Of a stretch of DNA of 64,000 nt, positions 36,384 to 47,300 are shown one piece after another. Made by a program: the position numbers and the translations under genes. The stretch is from Bacteroidales bacterium (GTDB lineage Bacteria; Bacteroidota; Bacteroidia; Bacteroidales; UBA932), in assembly GCA_017630215.1 (NCBI GenBank), contig JAGBVR010000003.1, positions 103,042 to 167,041 on the forward strand. Reading direction: 5' to 3'. Positions within the stretch are counted from its first letter, which is position 1. Each line of letters begins with the position of its first letter. The notes below the pieces were generated by a model. The model made no database searches, was not told where the DNA came from, and saw only the letters and a program-made list of their open reading frames with translations.

Positions 36384-37970
36384 TTACTCCTGCCACAGAA
36401 TAGATGCAATACTCCTTGCAGGTACTTTATACTTGACTGTATGCTTGGTTGTAGCGAATACGAAATCCTGTTCCTTAGCGCTGTTGTTGCAGATGAGTAC
36501 TCCGACAGTATTGTCAGGATTGAGATACATCTGAACCTCCATTCCAGAAGGAAGCGCGAAGGTCTTGCACTCCATTCTTCTTGCACCCGGCTTGAGGGCA
36601 ACAGAAGCGTGAGCACAGTCGAACCAGTGACTGTTCTTCACGATTGTCTTGTAATCTGCAGAGTTGATGGTAACACCACCATAGCAGGTCTTGCAAGAAC
36701 CGTCGTGTCTGCTGAACGGACCTCTCTTGTCGTCAAGCATAAGGTTCCACAGAACAGAACCTCTACCGCCGCGAGAAAGGACACCGAGGAACATTGTAGA
36801 GAAATCAGGAACTACGCAGTTAGAAAGGAAGTTGAAATCCCATCTGTTCTCCCAGCCTCCGATCCACTCTCCGATAGAAGCCTCAGTGAAGTAGATCTTC
36901 TTCTCAGGATTTGTCTTGTAGATCTCGGTAAGCTCTGTCACGCTTCCGCCGTAATTGTGCCATGCAGAACCGTCAGCCCATTTGTAAGCTTCAGGGTCAG
37001 CATAGATATTGAGCGGATAATTGTCCTGGCCTTCCTTTCCGTCATAATTGAAGTTATGGTCGAAGAGGAGAATCTCCACATCTGCGAGACCGGCCTTGTC
37101 CATTGCAGGACCAAGAACCTTCACGAACTCCTTCTGATCCTGCCAAGGCATTACCAGAGACATTGAGTTACCTGGGTTGAGCGGCTCATTCTGCATTGTG
37201 ATTCCGTGGATATCGAATCCTTCCTTCTCCATGGTCTGGATCCACTTCACGAAATACTCTGCATAGTCATCGTAGCAGGATGGCTTGAGACGACCGCCTG
37301 TCCATGAGTTATATGTAGTCTCGTCAGTCACAGGGACATTGAACTGAGACACATTCCAGCTGTTTCCGCCAGGCATGTTACACTTCATCCACTGAGGGCA
37401 AGACCAAGGTGAACCGATGATCTTCACGTCAGGGTTGATGGCATAGATCTCCTTGAGAACAGGGAAAAGGTAATCCTTATCCTCTGAGTGAACAGCGAAG
37501 TTCTCAAGACCAGGAGTGTCACACCAGGTGTAGTTGTCAGCAAGACAGAAGTCTGAAGCACCGATTGCTACACGGATGAGGCTCATTCCTGCACCTTTCT
37601 CGCGAGAGAAAGTCTCCTCGAGGAAAGCAGTCCTGTCTGCAGGAGCCATCTTAAGGAGGTTGTATGCAGCCGAAGTAGTCACCGCAAGTCCGAAACCGTC
37701 CACAGGCTCTGCAGCAAGCTTAGCCATATCGAATGTCACCTGGTTAGGAGACATGCTGCCAGGCTTTCCGAAGTTGAATGTGCTCTTCTCGAACTGCTTC
37801 TTTCCATCAGCAGTTGTCACATAAGCCACGACATCCTTTGTAACGGTCTCCGGCTTCTCCGGAGTAGGATTATCTGGGGTTACAGGCTCGTCCACAGGCT
37901 TGTCTGTAGTGCAGTTGCATGCACAAAGACAAGCGAGGACACCTGTTAAGAATAACTTTGAAATCTTCAT
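36384..37970 (-). CDS. GH30-family glycosidase, probable endo-beta-1,6-glucanase
   Basis: 528 residues from the ATG at 37970 (MKISKLFLTGVLACLCACN); two codons upstream is another ATG. Lipoprotein signal, Pro/Thr/Glu-rich linker to about residue 45, then a TIM barrel plus C-terminal beta domain. Acid/base Glu262 lies in ITMQNEPLNPG and nucleophile Glu363 in IYFTEASIGEW; SPWSCPQWMK near residue 188 is a family landmark. GH30 subfamily 3 members cleave beta-1,6-glucan, and the susC-susD-GH30-binding protein order resembles the beta-1,6-glucan locus of B. thetaiotaomicron. Other GH30 activities cannot be excluded. Confidence 0.85.
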   Translation of the reverse strand: MKISKLFLTGVLACLCACNCTTDKPVDEPVTPDNPTPEKPETVTKDVVAYVTTADGKKQFEKSTFNFGKPGSMSPNQVTFDMAKLAAEPVDGFGLAVTTSAAYNLLKMAPADRTAFLEETFSREKGAGMSLIRVAIGASDFCLADNYTWCDTPGLENFAVHSEDKDYLFPVLKEIYAINPDVKIIGSPWSCPQWMKCNMPGGNSWNVSQFNVPVTDETTYNSWTGGRLKPSCYDDYAEYFVKWIQTMEKEGFDIHGITMQNEPLNPGNSMSLVMPWQDQKEFVKVLGPAMDKAGLADVEILLFDHNFNYDGKEGQDNYPLNIYADPEAYKWADGSAWHNYGGSVTELTEIYKTNPEKKIYFTEASIGEWIGGWENRWDFNFLSNCVVPDFSTMFLGVLSRGGRGSVLWNLMLDDKRGPFSRHDGSCKTCYGGVTINSADYKTIVKNSHWFDCAHASVALKPGARRMECKTFALPSGMEVQMYLNPDNTVGVLICNNSAKEQDFVFATTKHTVKYKVPARSIASILWQE

Positions 37971-37982
37971 AGCCATTACCTA

Positions 37983-39491
37983 TTAATAACCTGGGTTCTG
38001 AACAAGACTTGGGTTATTGTCGAGAGCAGTCTGAGGAATAGGCATGAATACAGTCTCCTCTGTAAGAGGGAATCTTGGCTGCCAGTATGAATCCTGCTGA
38101 GGCATTGCGTCATGAATAGTCTTTGCTCTTTCGAATCCGTGACGAAGAAGGTCATAGAAACGGAATCCCTCGAATGCAAGCTCGAGACGACGCTCCTTGA
38201 GAATCGCATCGATCATAGCTTCCTGTGACGAAGGAACTGCAATGGTCTTGATACCAGCACGTGTACGTACCTTGTTAACATACTCAGTAGCGCCTGCAAG
38301 GTCACCTGTCATAGCAAGAGCCTCAGCGTGAAGGAGATAGATCTCACCAAGACGCATAAGGATGATAGACGAAGCGTTTGTAGGAACCTTGTGCATGAAT
38401 GCATAAGCATCACCAGGATAGTAGTTTGACCAGATAGCCTCGTCATAAACGATACAAGCGTTCTTTCTCTCAGTATCGCCCTCAGCATCGTAAGCCGCGA
38501 TAAGGTCACGTGAAGGAGTGATCCACTTGATCCAAGAGTAGCTGTCATCCGGATTGTATGCATTTCTGTGGAACATCATCCACACCCAGTTACCGTTTGA
38601 CTTGCTCCATGTGATCTCGAAGATAGACTCTGATGTGTTACGTACAGCATCAGCCTCGTCATATGCCCACATCTGACCATAATCGTCAACAAGCTTGTAG
38701 CCCATTCCCTCAACAGCTGCACAGTGCTGAGCCACCTTGCTCCAGTCACGAGCTGTAGACTCAGCATAGATTCTTGCAAGCATACCGTGAGCGAAAGCCT
38801 TTGTGAAGAGGTGCTTGTTTGCAGGATCTGTGTCAGGAGCGTTCTCGCAAGCGTACTCGAGCTCACTGATGATCTGAGCATAGATGTCAGCGATAGCTGT
38901 TCTGCCTGGGAAATACTCATCGTAAACTTCCTCGATGTTCTCTGCAGTGATTGCAGGCGGTATAGTGTTCACGAGAGGAATGTCACCCCAGATATAAGAC
39001 ATCTGGAAGAGGTTCCATGCTCTCCAGCAGTAAGCCTCTGACTTCCATTCTCTATACTCCTTGTCAGTCATTGTAGGATCTGCCTCCTTGATACGGTCGA
39101 TGTTACAGATGATATTGTTACAGTTGCTTACCTGTCCCTGATACCAGTCCCAGTCACGAACGACGTTCTTGTTCTCACCGTCCTGCTTGTTAGCCTCGAT
39201 AGCCATAAGCTCACCGGTTCCGGGGTTTCCGCCGTATGCATTGTCTGCACGGCACTCTGCATAAACGAGCCAGTCGAGATATCCCTTTTCCTGGATATCC
39301 TTTGTCCAGCTGCTGTACATAGCATCTCTGAGACCCTTCATATCCTCTCTTGTAGAATACTGAGACTCACCGGCCTCGTCATCTACCTTTACATTTCCCT
39401 CGCTGTATCCAGTCTCTGGATAGAGGTTAAGCTCACAAGAAGAAAGGACAATAAGGGAAGCGAGAGCGAGAATTGTATATATCTTTTTCAT
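37983..39491 (-). CDS. SusD/RagB-family outer-membrane nutrient-binding lipoprotein
   Basis: Forms the lid of a SusCD importer and binds the target glycan. 502 residues, signal ending LSSC (Cys19). The N-terminal TPR-rich region includes CNNIICNIDRIKE near residue 125 and WRAWNLFQMSYIWGDIPLV near 160; the C-terminal signature has ILKERRLELAFEGFRFYDLL near 430 and FMPIPQTALDNNP at the end. Directly after susC (20 bases) and 12 bases before the GH30 start, so transcribed as one unit. Ligand inferred only from the GH30 partner. Confidence 0.96.
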   Translation of the reverse strand: MKKIYTILALASLIVLSSCELNLYPETGYSEGNVKVDDEAGESQYSTREDMKGLRDAMYSSWTKDIQEKGYLDWLVYAECRADNAYGGNPGTGELMAIEANKQDGENKNVVRDWDWYQGQVSNCNNIICNIDRIKEADPTMTDKEYREWKSEAYCWRAWNLFQMSYIWGDIPLVNTIPPAITAENIEEVYDEYFPGRTAIADIYAQIISELEYACENAPDTDPANKHLFTKAFAHGMLARIYAESTARDWSKVAQHCAAVEGMGYKLVDDYGQMWAYDEADAVRNTSESIFEITWSKSNGNWVWMMFHRNAYNPDDSYSWIKWITPSRDLIAAYDAEGDTERKNACIVYDEAIWSNYYPGDAYAFMHKVPTNASSIILMRLGEIYLLHAEALAMTGDLAGATEYVNKVRTRAGIKTIAVPSSQEAMIDAILKERRLELAFEGFRFYDLLRHGFERAKTIHDAMPQQDSYWQPRFPLTEETVFMPIPQTALDNNPSLVQNPGY

Positions 39492-39511
39492 TTTCTTTCC
39501 TTATTTAATTA

Positions 39512-42490
39512 TTAGAACTCAACATTAACACCGAAGAGCACTGTCTTCACACATGGATAAGTACCCCAGTCGATACCCATTGATGTCGCACTTGTATACT
39601 GGCTCATTTCTGGGTCGTAACCAGTGTAATTTGTGAAGGTGATCATATTGTCCAGAGTGATATACGGCTGGATTCTGTTGATGTTAGCCTTCTTGAGTGC
39701 CGGATGAGTGATGTCGTATGAAAGGGTGATGTTCTTTACCTTGAGGTATGAACCGTCCTCGATCCATCTTGTAGATGCGCGGAGGTTGTCAAGCTCACCT
39801 GCCTTAGGAATATCTGTGATCTGACCAGGAATTCTCCAACGTCTTACAACATCCTTGATCTGGTTACCGCCGGTGTACATACCGATCATCTCGATCTTGG
39901 AAGCATTGTAGATGTCATTTCCTACTGAAGAAGTGAGGAGGAAGCTGAAGCTGAGACCCTTCCAGCTGATAGTGTTTGTGAGACCGGCTGTGAAGAGAGG
40001 GTTAGCGTCACCGATATAATGCTTGTCGGCTACGTTCACCTTACCGTCACCATTGTAGTCCTCATACTGGATCATACCTGTCTCAGGATCTACTCCGAGA
40101 GCTGTATATCCCCAGAACTGAGAGAGCGGCTGACCAGGAGTCATACGTACTACATACTCGCTGAGAGCCTCAGAAGTCTGAGTGTAGTAGTAAACCTGCT
40201 GGAGGTTAAGCTTCTCGAGTCTGTTGCGGTTCATAGAGATATTGAAGTCGGTTGTCCATCTCCAGTTGTTCTTCTCGATGTTCACAGAGTTGATGGCGAG
40301 CTCGAGACCCCAGTTGGACATCTCACCCTCGTTACGGTAGATGCTTGGGTATGGAGAAGGAAGAGGTACGTTCATGAGGAGATCCTTGGTGTACTTGTAG
40401 TAACCGTCGAGAGTTACGATCAGACGGCTGTTGAACATAGACCAGTCGATACCGACGTTAGTCTGAGTAGTTGTCTCCCAAGTAAGATCCTTGTTACCGA
40501 TATTGCTCTTTCCACCGAGGGTAGGAGTTGCATCAGCGAACTCAGTCTTGGTCCAGTCATAGTAGTTTGTACCATACTGCTGTACCCAAGCGTAGTCTGC
40601 GAGACCTGACTGGTTACCCTGCTGACCCCATCCTGCACGGATCTTGAGGTCGTTGATCCAGGTAACATCCTTGAGGAAGTCCTCGCCTGAAAGACGCCAT
40701 GCAACTGAAGCTGATGGGAAGTAACCCCAACGGTTGCCAGGAGCAAGCTTTGAAGAACCGTCGGCACGGAAGTTAACAGTCACATAATACTTACTGTCGA
40801 AGTTATATGAAACACGTGCGAGGTAAGACATGATAGCCCACTTAGAGAAGCCCTGTGACTGTCCTCTGAGACCGCCCTTGTTACCACCATTGATACCGAA
40901 GATAGCGTTATTGTAGTCCGGTGAGAAGTAGCTTCTTGATCCAGTGAGGTTCTCCCAACGTGATGTTGTAGCTGAAGTACCGGCCATTGCCTCGAAGTTG
41001 TGCTTTGCATTCCAAGAGTTATTATATGTGAAGATATTGTCATATACCATTCTCATATCATCACTTCTCTCTGAAGAAGCCTCACCATGCTGTGTACGGC
41101 CGTAAGATGTCTTGATAGGATCGAGGAAGCTGTAGCTGTGTACCCATCTGCGGTCCATTGAGACTGTAGACTTGAACTTGAAGTTCTTTGTGAAGTTGAT
41201 CTGAGCGTAACCAGTGAGGAGGAGACGGTCAGTCTGAGTGTAGTTGTTCTCTGTTCTGGCAAGGTTCTCTGAAGGAGTAGTAAGGTTAGCTCCGTAGAAC
41301 TCAGTCCAGTACCAGTTAGGGTTGGTCTCGCTCCAAGGCTTAGCGTAAGTAGGAGTGTTGATCACTGAAAGAACCACACCGGCACGGTTTGAACCTGTAC
41401 CTGAGATGATACCGTTGTTCTTATAGTTTGAGTAAGCTACGTTTGCACCGACATTGAGCCAGTCATAGAGATCTGAATCAAAGCTTGCCTTTACGTTGAA
41501 ACGCTTGTTGAAAGCTACAGGAAGAATACCCTGCTCATCAGAATAACCACCGCTGATATAATATCTCATATTCTCGGTAGCGTTAGAAACTGAGAGCTGG
41601 TAGTTCTGGTTGATACCTGTCTTGTAAGTTTCCTCGAACCAGTCAGTCTCATCCTTGAGGCCATCAGGAAGGTTAACCATTCCGAGCTCATCCATGAGAT
41701 CCTTGTACTCAGCCACATTGAGGACTTCGTATGTCTTTGCTACATTAGCGAGACCTACTGAAGCGTTGAGGCTCACCTGAGGACCTCTGCTCTTCTTACC
41801 CTGCTTGGTAGTGATGAGAACGACACCGTTCGCAGCACGTGAACCGTAGATGGCAGCTGAAGATGCATCCTTGAGGATCTGCATTGTCTCGATATCCTGT
41901 GGAGAGAGGTATGCGATCGCATAGTTACCAGTACCTACAGGCACACCGTCCACAACATAAAGAGGGTCATTTGATGATGCGATAGAAGAAGCACCACGTA
42001 CGCGCACTGTCATACCGCTACCAGGAAGACCGCTGGTCTGCTGTACGGTAACACCGGCTACCTTACCCTGAATGAAACCTGAAGCCTCAGTTACAGGACG
42101 AAGCTTCATATCCTCTGTCGAAACAGTTGAAACGGCTGTGGTGAGGTCCTTCTTGCGGACTGAACCATAACCGATGGCTACGACTGCATCGAGGACCATT
42201 GCCTCTTCAGCAGAAACCACGTCTACGACTGCGCGGTTATTCACAGCCTCAACGACTGTCTGATAGCCAAGTGCGGTAAATTCCAGAGTTGCTGTTCCAG
42301 AAGAAACAGTGATCTGATAATTACCATCAATGTCGGTGGTAGTACCGTTCTGGGTACCCTGCTCCATTACGGTCATTCCGATGATCGGAAGTCCGTTCTG
42401 GTCCACCACCGTACCCTTTACAGAATGCTGCTGGGCGAACATTGCCACGCTCATAAACAGCAGCACCACCATAGTCAGATATTTTCTCAT
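39512..42490 (-). CDS. SusC/RagA-family TonB-dependent outer-membrane transporter
   Basis: Imports oligosaccharides released by the surface GH30. 992 residues. Signal peptide to about residue 19 (MFAQ), a CarboxypepD_reg-like domain at about 22-95 (VKGTVVDQNGLPIIGMTV), TonB-box/plug region at about 100-215 (AIGYGSVRKKDLTTAVS, YVVDGVPVG, LKDASSAAIYGSRAANGVVL), then the 22-strand barrel ending GVNVEF with a terminal Phe. No N-terminal STN domain or linked anti-sigma factor, so regulation is probably by another system. First gene of the PUL, with a promoter box at 42576-42583 and an 86-base leader. Confidence 0.97.
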   Translation of the reverse strand: MRKYLTMVVLLFMSVAMFAQQHSVKGTVVDQNGLPIIGMTVMEQGTQNGTTTDIDGNYQITVSSGTATLEFTALGYQTVVEAVNNRAVVDVVSAEEAMVLDAVVAIGYGSVRKKDLTTAVSTVSTEDMKLRPVTEASGFIQGKVAGVTVQQTSGLPGSGMTVRVRGASSIASSNDPLYVVDGVPVGTGNYAIAYLSPQDIETMQILKDASSAAIYGSRAANGVVLITTKQGKKSRGPQVSLNASVGLANVAKTYEVLNVAEYKDLMDELGMVNLPDGLKDETDWFEETYKTGINQNYQLSVSNATENMRYYISGGYSDEQGILPVAFNKRFNVKASFDSDLYDWLNVGANVAYSNYKNNGIISGTGSNRAGVVLSVINTPTYAKPWSETNPNWYWTEFYGANLTTPSENLARTENNYTQTDRLLLTGYAQINFTKNFKFKSTVSMDRRWVHSYSFLDPIKTSYGRTQHGEASSERSDDMRMVYDNIFTYNNSWNAKHNFEAMAGTSATTSRWENLTGSRSYFSPDYNNAIFGINGGNKGGLRGQSQGFSKWAIMSYLARVSYNFDSKYYVTVNFRADGSSKLAPGNRWGYFPSASVAWRLSGEDFLKDVTWINDLKIRAGWGQQGNQSGLADYAWVQQYGTNYYDWTKTEFADATPTLGGKSNIGNKDLTWETTTQTNVGIDWSMFNSRLIVTLDGYYKYTKDLLMNVPLPSPYPSIYRNEGEMSNWGLELAINSVNIEKNNWRWTTDFNISMNRNRLEKLNLQQVYYYTQTSEALSEYVVRMTPGQPLSQFWGYTALGVDPETGMIQYEDYNGDGKVNVADKHYIGDANPLFTAGLTNTISWKGLSFSFLLTSSVGNDIYNASKIEMIGMYTGGNQIKDVVRRWRIPGQITDIPKAGELDNLRASTRWIEDGSYLKVKNITLSYDITHPALKKANINRIQPYITLDNMITFTNYTGYDPEMSQYTSATSMGIDWGTYPCVKTVLFGVNVEF

Positions 42491-42575
42491 ACGGTAGAAA
42501 TTTGTTGTTAATATTAATTGGTTAGTATGTGTGTCATTTTACGGTCTGCGCCCGGCCAAGGACACTTTATCAAAG

Positions 42576-42583
42576 CAAATGTA
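42576..42583 (-). promoter_or_regulatory. Probable PUL promoter -7 box
   Basis: Minus strand TACATTTG, a TAnnTTTG match 86 bases upstream of the susC start. Confidence 0.5.
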
Positions 42584-43192
42584 ACAAATCTATTATTAAA
42601 AATGATTCTTTATATGTAAGAAGTGGACCAACAAAATGTCATCAAATTCACTTATCATTGAAAATAAGCACATTACAAAACCGAGTAATATCAGCAAATG
42701 TGGCAAAAGCAAAGACTTGTACTGCAAGTTCAGGGGATGTAAAGTGAATCAAAATTGATATTTTGAGAATGAATACCCTTATCGACAGCTCAGGCCTTAA
42801 TCAGTCGAAAGCCGGCCAAGCGGTGATTGGAAATATAGTACTCCATAATTCTGTTCGTAAAACAAACCAAACCTTGGAACACGAGCAGGAAAGACTCATG
42901 CATTTCGTTGAAGCTTTGTGTGTTCGAAGGCCAACAGATGAAGACCTTGAAACACGCGAAAGAGCAGTACAAGGATAGGTTCTGGACTCAATGTGTCCGA
43001 AGGTTTTGCCGAATGTACGCTATGCGAGTCAAACGTATGATTAATAACTGAAAGTAGCATAGGGGCGTGAAAGTGTTTAAGCCTGCCTCAGCCTCAATAG
43101 ATATATGCTTAGACACATAATTCGGACTGAAAAAATATCCATCGTTTCGATTTTCACGCTTTACATTACTATATAAACTCCAAAAAGTTCAG
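42584..43192. other. Long intergenic region between the PUL and the RND operon
   Basis: About 600 bases with promoters at both ends. No RNA family was recognised. Several short frames cross it on both strands; the one at 42938-43051 is the most protein-like, and the frame at 42763-42978 covers the same DNA, so the stretch may be decayed coding sequence. Confidence 0.4.
42938..43051 (+). CDS. Possible small basic protein (37 aa) or gene remnant
   Basis: ATG at 42938 to TGA at 43049-43051, beginning MKTLKHAKEQYKDRFWTQCV and ending MYAMRVKRMINN. Rich in Arg, Lys and aromatics. The frame stays open about 100 bases upstream of the ATG, which suggests either a longer lost gene or chance. No family was recognised. 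Confidence 0.25.
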   Translation: MKTLKHAKEQYKDRFWTQCVRRFCRMYAMRVKRMINN

Positions 43193-43200
43193 TAACTTTG
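43193..43200 (+). promoter_or_regulatory. Probable promoter -7 box of the RND efflux operon
   Basis: TAACTTTG, a TAnnTTTG match 30 bases before the adaptor ATG at 43231. Confidence 0.6.
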
Positions 43201-43230
43201 CAGTTTATGCAAAGACAATAATTTCTTTCT

Positions 43231-44340
43231 ATGAAAAACAAATACATTACTGCCCTCATCTGCGCCGCTGCGCTGGTTTCCTGCGGACAGACACAGGAAA
43301 AATCCACAGAAAAGGAAAACTATTATGAAACAATGACGGTTTCGCTGAGCGACCGTACCCTTACCACAGGATATTCTGCAGCCATCAGCGGAGTCCAGAC
43401 AGTGGAGATCCGTCCTCAGGTAAGCGGAATGATCACCGACATCCTGATCGAGGAAGGAGAAAACGTACAGAAAGGACAGGTCCTTTTCGTGATCGACCAG
43501 ACTCCCTACAAGGCCGCTTATGAAATCGCCGTGGCTAATGTCAAGAGCGCAGAAGCCTCACTTTCCACAGCTCGTCTCATCCTCCAGAGCAACAAGGACC
43601 TCTATGCTCAGGACGTGGTCTCTGAGTTCGATCTGATGACAGCTCAGAACGACCTCACCGAAGCCGAGGCAAGACTCGCTCTCTGCAAGGCCGAGGAAGT
43701 CAATGCCAGCAACAATCTCTCCTACACCGAAGTACGCTCTCCGGTGAATGGCGTAGCCTCAATGATACCGTACCGCGTGGGAGCCCTTGTAAACAGCAAT
43801 ATCACACAGCCGCTGGTTACCGTATCTGATGACAGCCGCGTCTACGCATACTTCTCAATGGCTGAAAATCAGATGCTCGACATGGTGAAACAATACGGTT
43901 CGCTGGACAACGCCATCAGGCAGATGCCTGAGGTGGAACTCATTATGAGCAACGGCGACAGGTATGAGCACACCGGAAAGATCAATGCCATCAGCGGTAC
44001 CATCAGCGAAAGCACCGGATCGGTAAGCATCAGAGCTGTATTCAACAACCGTAATCACCTCCTTCGCAACGGAGGCAGCGGCACCATCATAATTCCTACT
44101 ACACTCAAGGACTGCATAGTAATCCCTCAGTCAGCGACATACGAGCTCCAGGACAGGATATTCGTATATAAGGTTGTGGACGGAAAGGCTTCATCTACAG
44201 AAATCCACATCACTCCTCAGAACAATGGAGTGGAATATATTGTCACAGACGGACTTGACGTGGGAGATGTAATCGTAGCTGAAGGAGCTGGTCTCATAAA
44301 GGAAGGTACCCCTATCAAGAGCAAGGAGGATAAGGAATAA
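43231..44340 (+). CDS. RND efflux periplasmic adaptor (membrane fusion protein)
   Basis: Connects the inner-membrane RND pump to the outer-membrane channel. 369 residues, lipoprotein signal ending LVSC (Cys18). The lipoyl half-motifs are VEIRPQVSGMITDILIEEGE near residue 60 and YTEVRSPVNGVASMIPYRVG near 170, flanking an alpha-helical hairpin at about 105-160. A beta-barrel domain and membrane-proximal domain (IPQSATYELQDRIFVYKVVD) follow. The stop overlaps the pump start by one base (TAATG), showing translational coupling. HAE1-type drug efflux is likely; no local TetR or other repressor is present. Confidence 0.95.
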   Translation: MKNKYITALICAAALVSCGQTQEKSTEKENYYETMTVSLSDRTLTTGYSAAISGVQTVEIRPQVSGMITDILIEEGENVQKGQVLFVIDQTPYKAAYEIAVANVKSAEASLSTARLILQSNKDLYAQDVVSEFDLMTAQNDLTEAEARLALCKAEEVNASNNLSYTEVRSPVNGVASMIPYRVGALVNSNITQPLVTVSDDSRVYAYFSMAENQMLDMVKQYGSLDNAIRQMPEVELIMSNGDRYEHTGKINAISGTISESTGSVSIRAVFNNRNHLLRNGGSGTIIIPTTLKDCIVIPQSATYELQDRIFVYKVVDGKASSTEIHITPQNNGVEYIVTDGLDVGDVIVAEGAGLIKEGTPIKSKEDKE

Positions 44341-47300
44341 TGAACGTAAAGACATTCATTGACCGTCCGATATTTGCGGGCGTCATATCGGTGATGATCC
44401 TATTGGTGGGTCTCATCGGCCTTACGCAGCTGCCTGTGGAGCAGTTCCCGGAAATCGCGCCTCCTACCGTCAGTGTTTCCGCGGCATATGCCGGAGCGAA
44501 CGCCGAGACAGTGCAGAAGAGTGTGCTTGTACCTCTGGAAGAGGCAATCAACGGTGTAGAGAATATGATGTACATGGTCTCTTCTGCGACCAACTCCGGA
44601 TCGGCCAGCATCCAGATCTATTTCCGTCAGGGAACAGACGGAGACATGGCAATGGTCAATGTGCAGAACCGCATCGCATCTGCCCAGAGCCTCCTGCCAG
44701 CTGAAGTTACCCGAAGCGGTGTGACTGTACGCAAGCGCCAGACAAGCCGCATCAAGACATTGGCAGTATATAGTCCTGACGGATCATTCGACAGGAAATT
44801 CATCACTAACTATCTGAAGATCAATATCGAACCAAGACTTTCACGTATCGCCGGTGTCGGTGAGGTGGACGTACGAGGAGGAGACTACTCACTCCGTATC
44901 TGGCTCGATCCGGGAAAGATGGGCAAATACGGGCTCATGCCTTCGGACATTTCGGCAGTACTGTCCGAGCAGAACCTTGAAGCTCCTACCGGAACCCTCG
45001 GAGCAGAGTCAGAGAACACCTTCAGATATGTGCTGAAATATCGCGGACGCTACGAGAACGTGACCGACTATGAAAATATGGTCATCCGTTCGGAAAGCGA
45101 CGGTACTGTGCTGAGGCTCAAGGATGTAGCTACAATCGAACTCGGTGAAAGAAGTTACGATTATGTAGGTCTGGTAAACGGACATCCGGGTACTACCATC
45201 AGCATTTCCCAGACATCGGGATCCAATGCAAACGAAATCATCGTGGCTGTGGATGCTGAGATCGAGAAAATCCGTGCCGATCTGCCTAAAGGCCTGGAAA
45301 TCGTCGACTTGATGAGCACCAAGGACTTCCTCGATGCTTCGATCAAGAATGTGATCAAGACACTTTTCGAGGCCATCCTTCTGGTGATTCTCGTTGTGTT
45401 CATCTTCCTCCAGAGCTTTCGCTCGACCGTAATCCCGACCATTTCGATTATCGTCTCCCTTGTGGGAACATTCGCATTCCTGATGGTTGCAGGATTCAGT
45501 CTCAATATGATCACCCTCTTCGCCTTGGTACTCGTGATCGGTACCGTGGTGGATGACTCCATCGTGGTGGTGGAAGCCGTCCAAGCCAAATTCGACGAAG
45601 GATACAAGTCGCCGTACAAAGCTACAGTGGATGCAATGGGCGGAATCGCCACAGCCCTCGTAGCAACCACATTTGTATTCATGGCAGTGTTCATTCCTGT
45701 AAGCTTCATGGGAGGAACGACAGGTACATTCTACACCCAGTTTGGACTTACGATGGCTGTAGCCGTAGGTATCTCATTGGTCAACTCACTCACACTCTCC
45801 CCTGCTCTCTGCGCCATAATAATGACTCCGCACGAGGAAGTCATTCCGGGACAGAAGGCAAGTTTCTCAAGCCGTTTCCACAAGGCATTTGACGCAGGAT
45901 TCGGAGCCGTAGTGAACAAATACAAGCACGTCGTGCTCTTTATGTTCAAGCGTAAGTGGCTCACTGTTATATTATTGGTAATCGCCTGCGGAGGACTTGC
46001 ATACCTTATGAACACCACCAAGACAGGTCTCGTTCCTAAGGAAGACATGGGTTCTATCAATATGGACGTCCGCACTCCTCCGGGAACCAATATCGCCGAA
46101 ACCGACAAGGTATTGGCTGAAATTGACGCCAGGATCAGCTCAATTCCTCAGATCGAGGCCTATTCGAGAACTACCGGATGGGGTATGATGTTCGGACAGG
46201 GCTCTTCGACAGGTAACTTCGTCATCAAGCTTAAAGACTGGAACGAGCGAACAGGAAAAGGCGACGACATCGACTCCATCATTGAAGAAATGTATGCCCG
46301 CACGGCCGACATCACTTCCGCTGACATCATGATATATACCCGCGGTATGATTCCGGGATATGGAGCAAGCAACGGTTTCGAGGTCTATGTACAGGACCAG
46401 AAGGGCGGAAAGCTGGATGATCTGGAGAAGATTACCAACGACTTCATCATCGAGCTGAACAAACGTCCGGAAGTATCCCGTGCCAAGACTTCATTCGACT
46501 CGAAATATCCTATGTATCTGGTAGAAGTGGATGCAGTGCAGTGCAAAAGAAACGGAATTTCCCCAAGCGATGTACTGGGAGTGCTCGCAGGATATGTGGG
46601 AGGAAGCTATGCATCGAATATGAACAGATTCTCGAAGCTGTACCGCGTGATGCTTCAGGCCGCACCGGAGTTCCGTCTGGACACAGAATCGCTCCAGAAT
46701 ATGTTCGTGCGCAACTCCCGCGGAGAAATGTCACCGATAAACCAGTATCTGAAACTGACCAGGATATATGGTCCTCAGTCGATTTCACGATTCAACCTCT
46801 TCACCGCGATCTCAGTCAGCGGACAGGCTGCAGACGGATACAGTTCCGGCCAGGCCATCCAGGCCGTACGTGAAGTAGCGGCCCAGGTCCTCCCTGCCGG
46901 ATACGGATATGAATTCGGCGGAATGTCACGAGAGGAAGCCGACACCGGAAACTCCGTAGCCGTGATCTTCGGGATCTGCGTATTATTCATCTTCCTGATA
47001 CTCTGCGCATTGTACGAAAGCATCTTCATCCCTGTCGTGATCATCCTTTCCGTTCCGTTCGGACTTGCGGGAAGCTTCCTTTTCGCAAGGATGTTCGGAC
47101 TTGAGAATAATATCTACCTCCAGATCGGTCTCCTTATGCTCATCGGACTCCTGGCCAAGACAGCAATTCTCCTGACCGAGTACGCATCGCAGAAACGAGC
47201 TGAAGGAATGTCCATCACAATGGCGGCCATGTCAGCCGCAAAGGTTCGTCTCAGACCGATCCTCATGACGTCGCTGACCATGATCTTCGGTATGCTTCCG

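Noticed and set aside
42763-42978. 71-codon plus-strand ORF in the PUL/RND gap
   Set aside because: Overlaps the better 37-codon frame and lacks recognisable features; kept only as part of the gap description.
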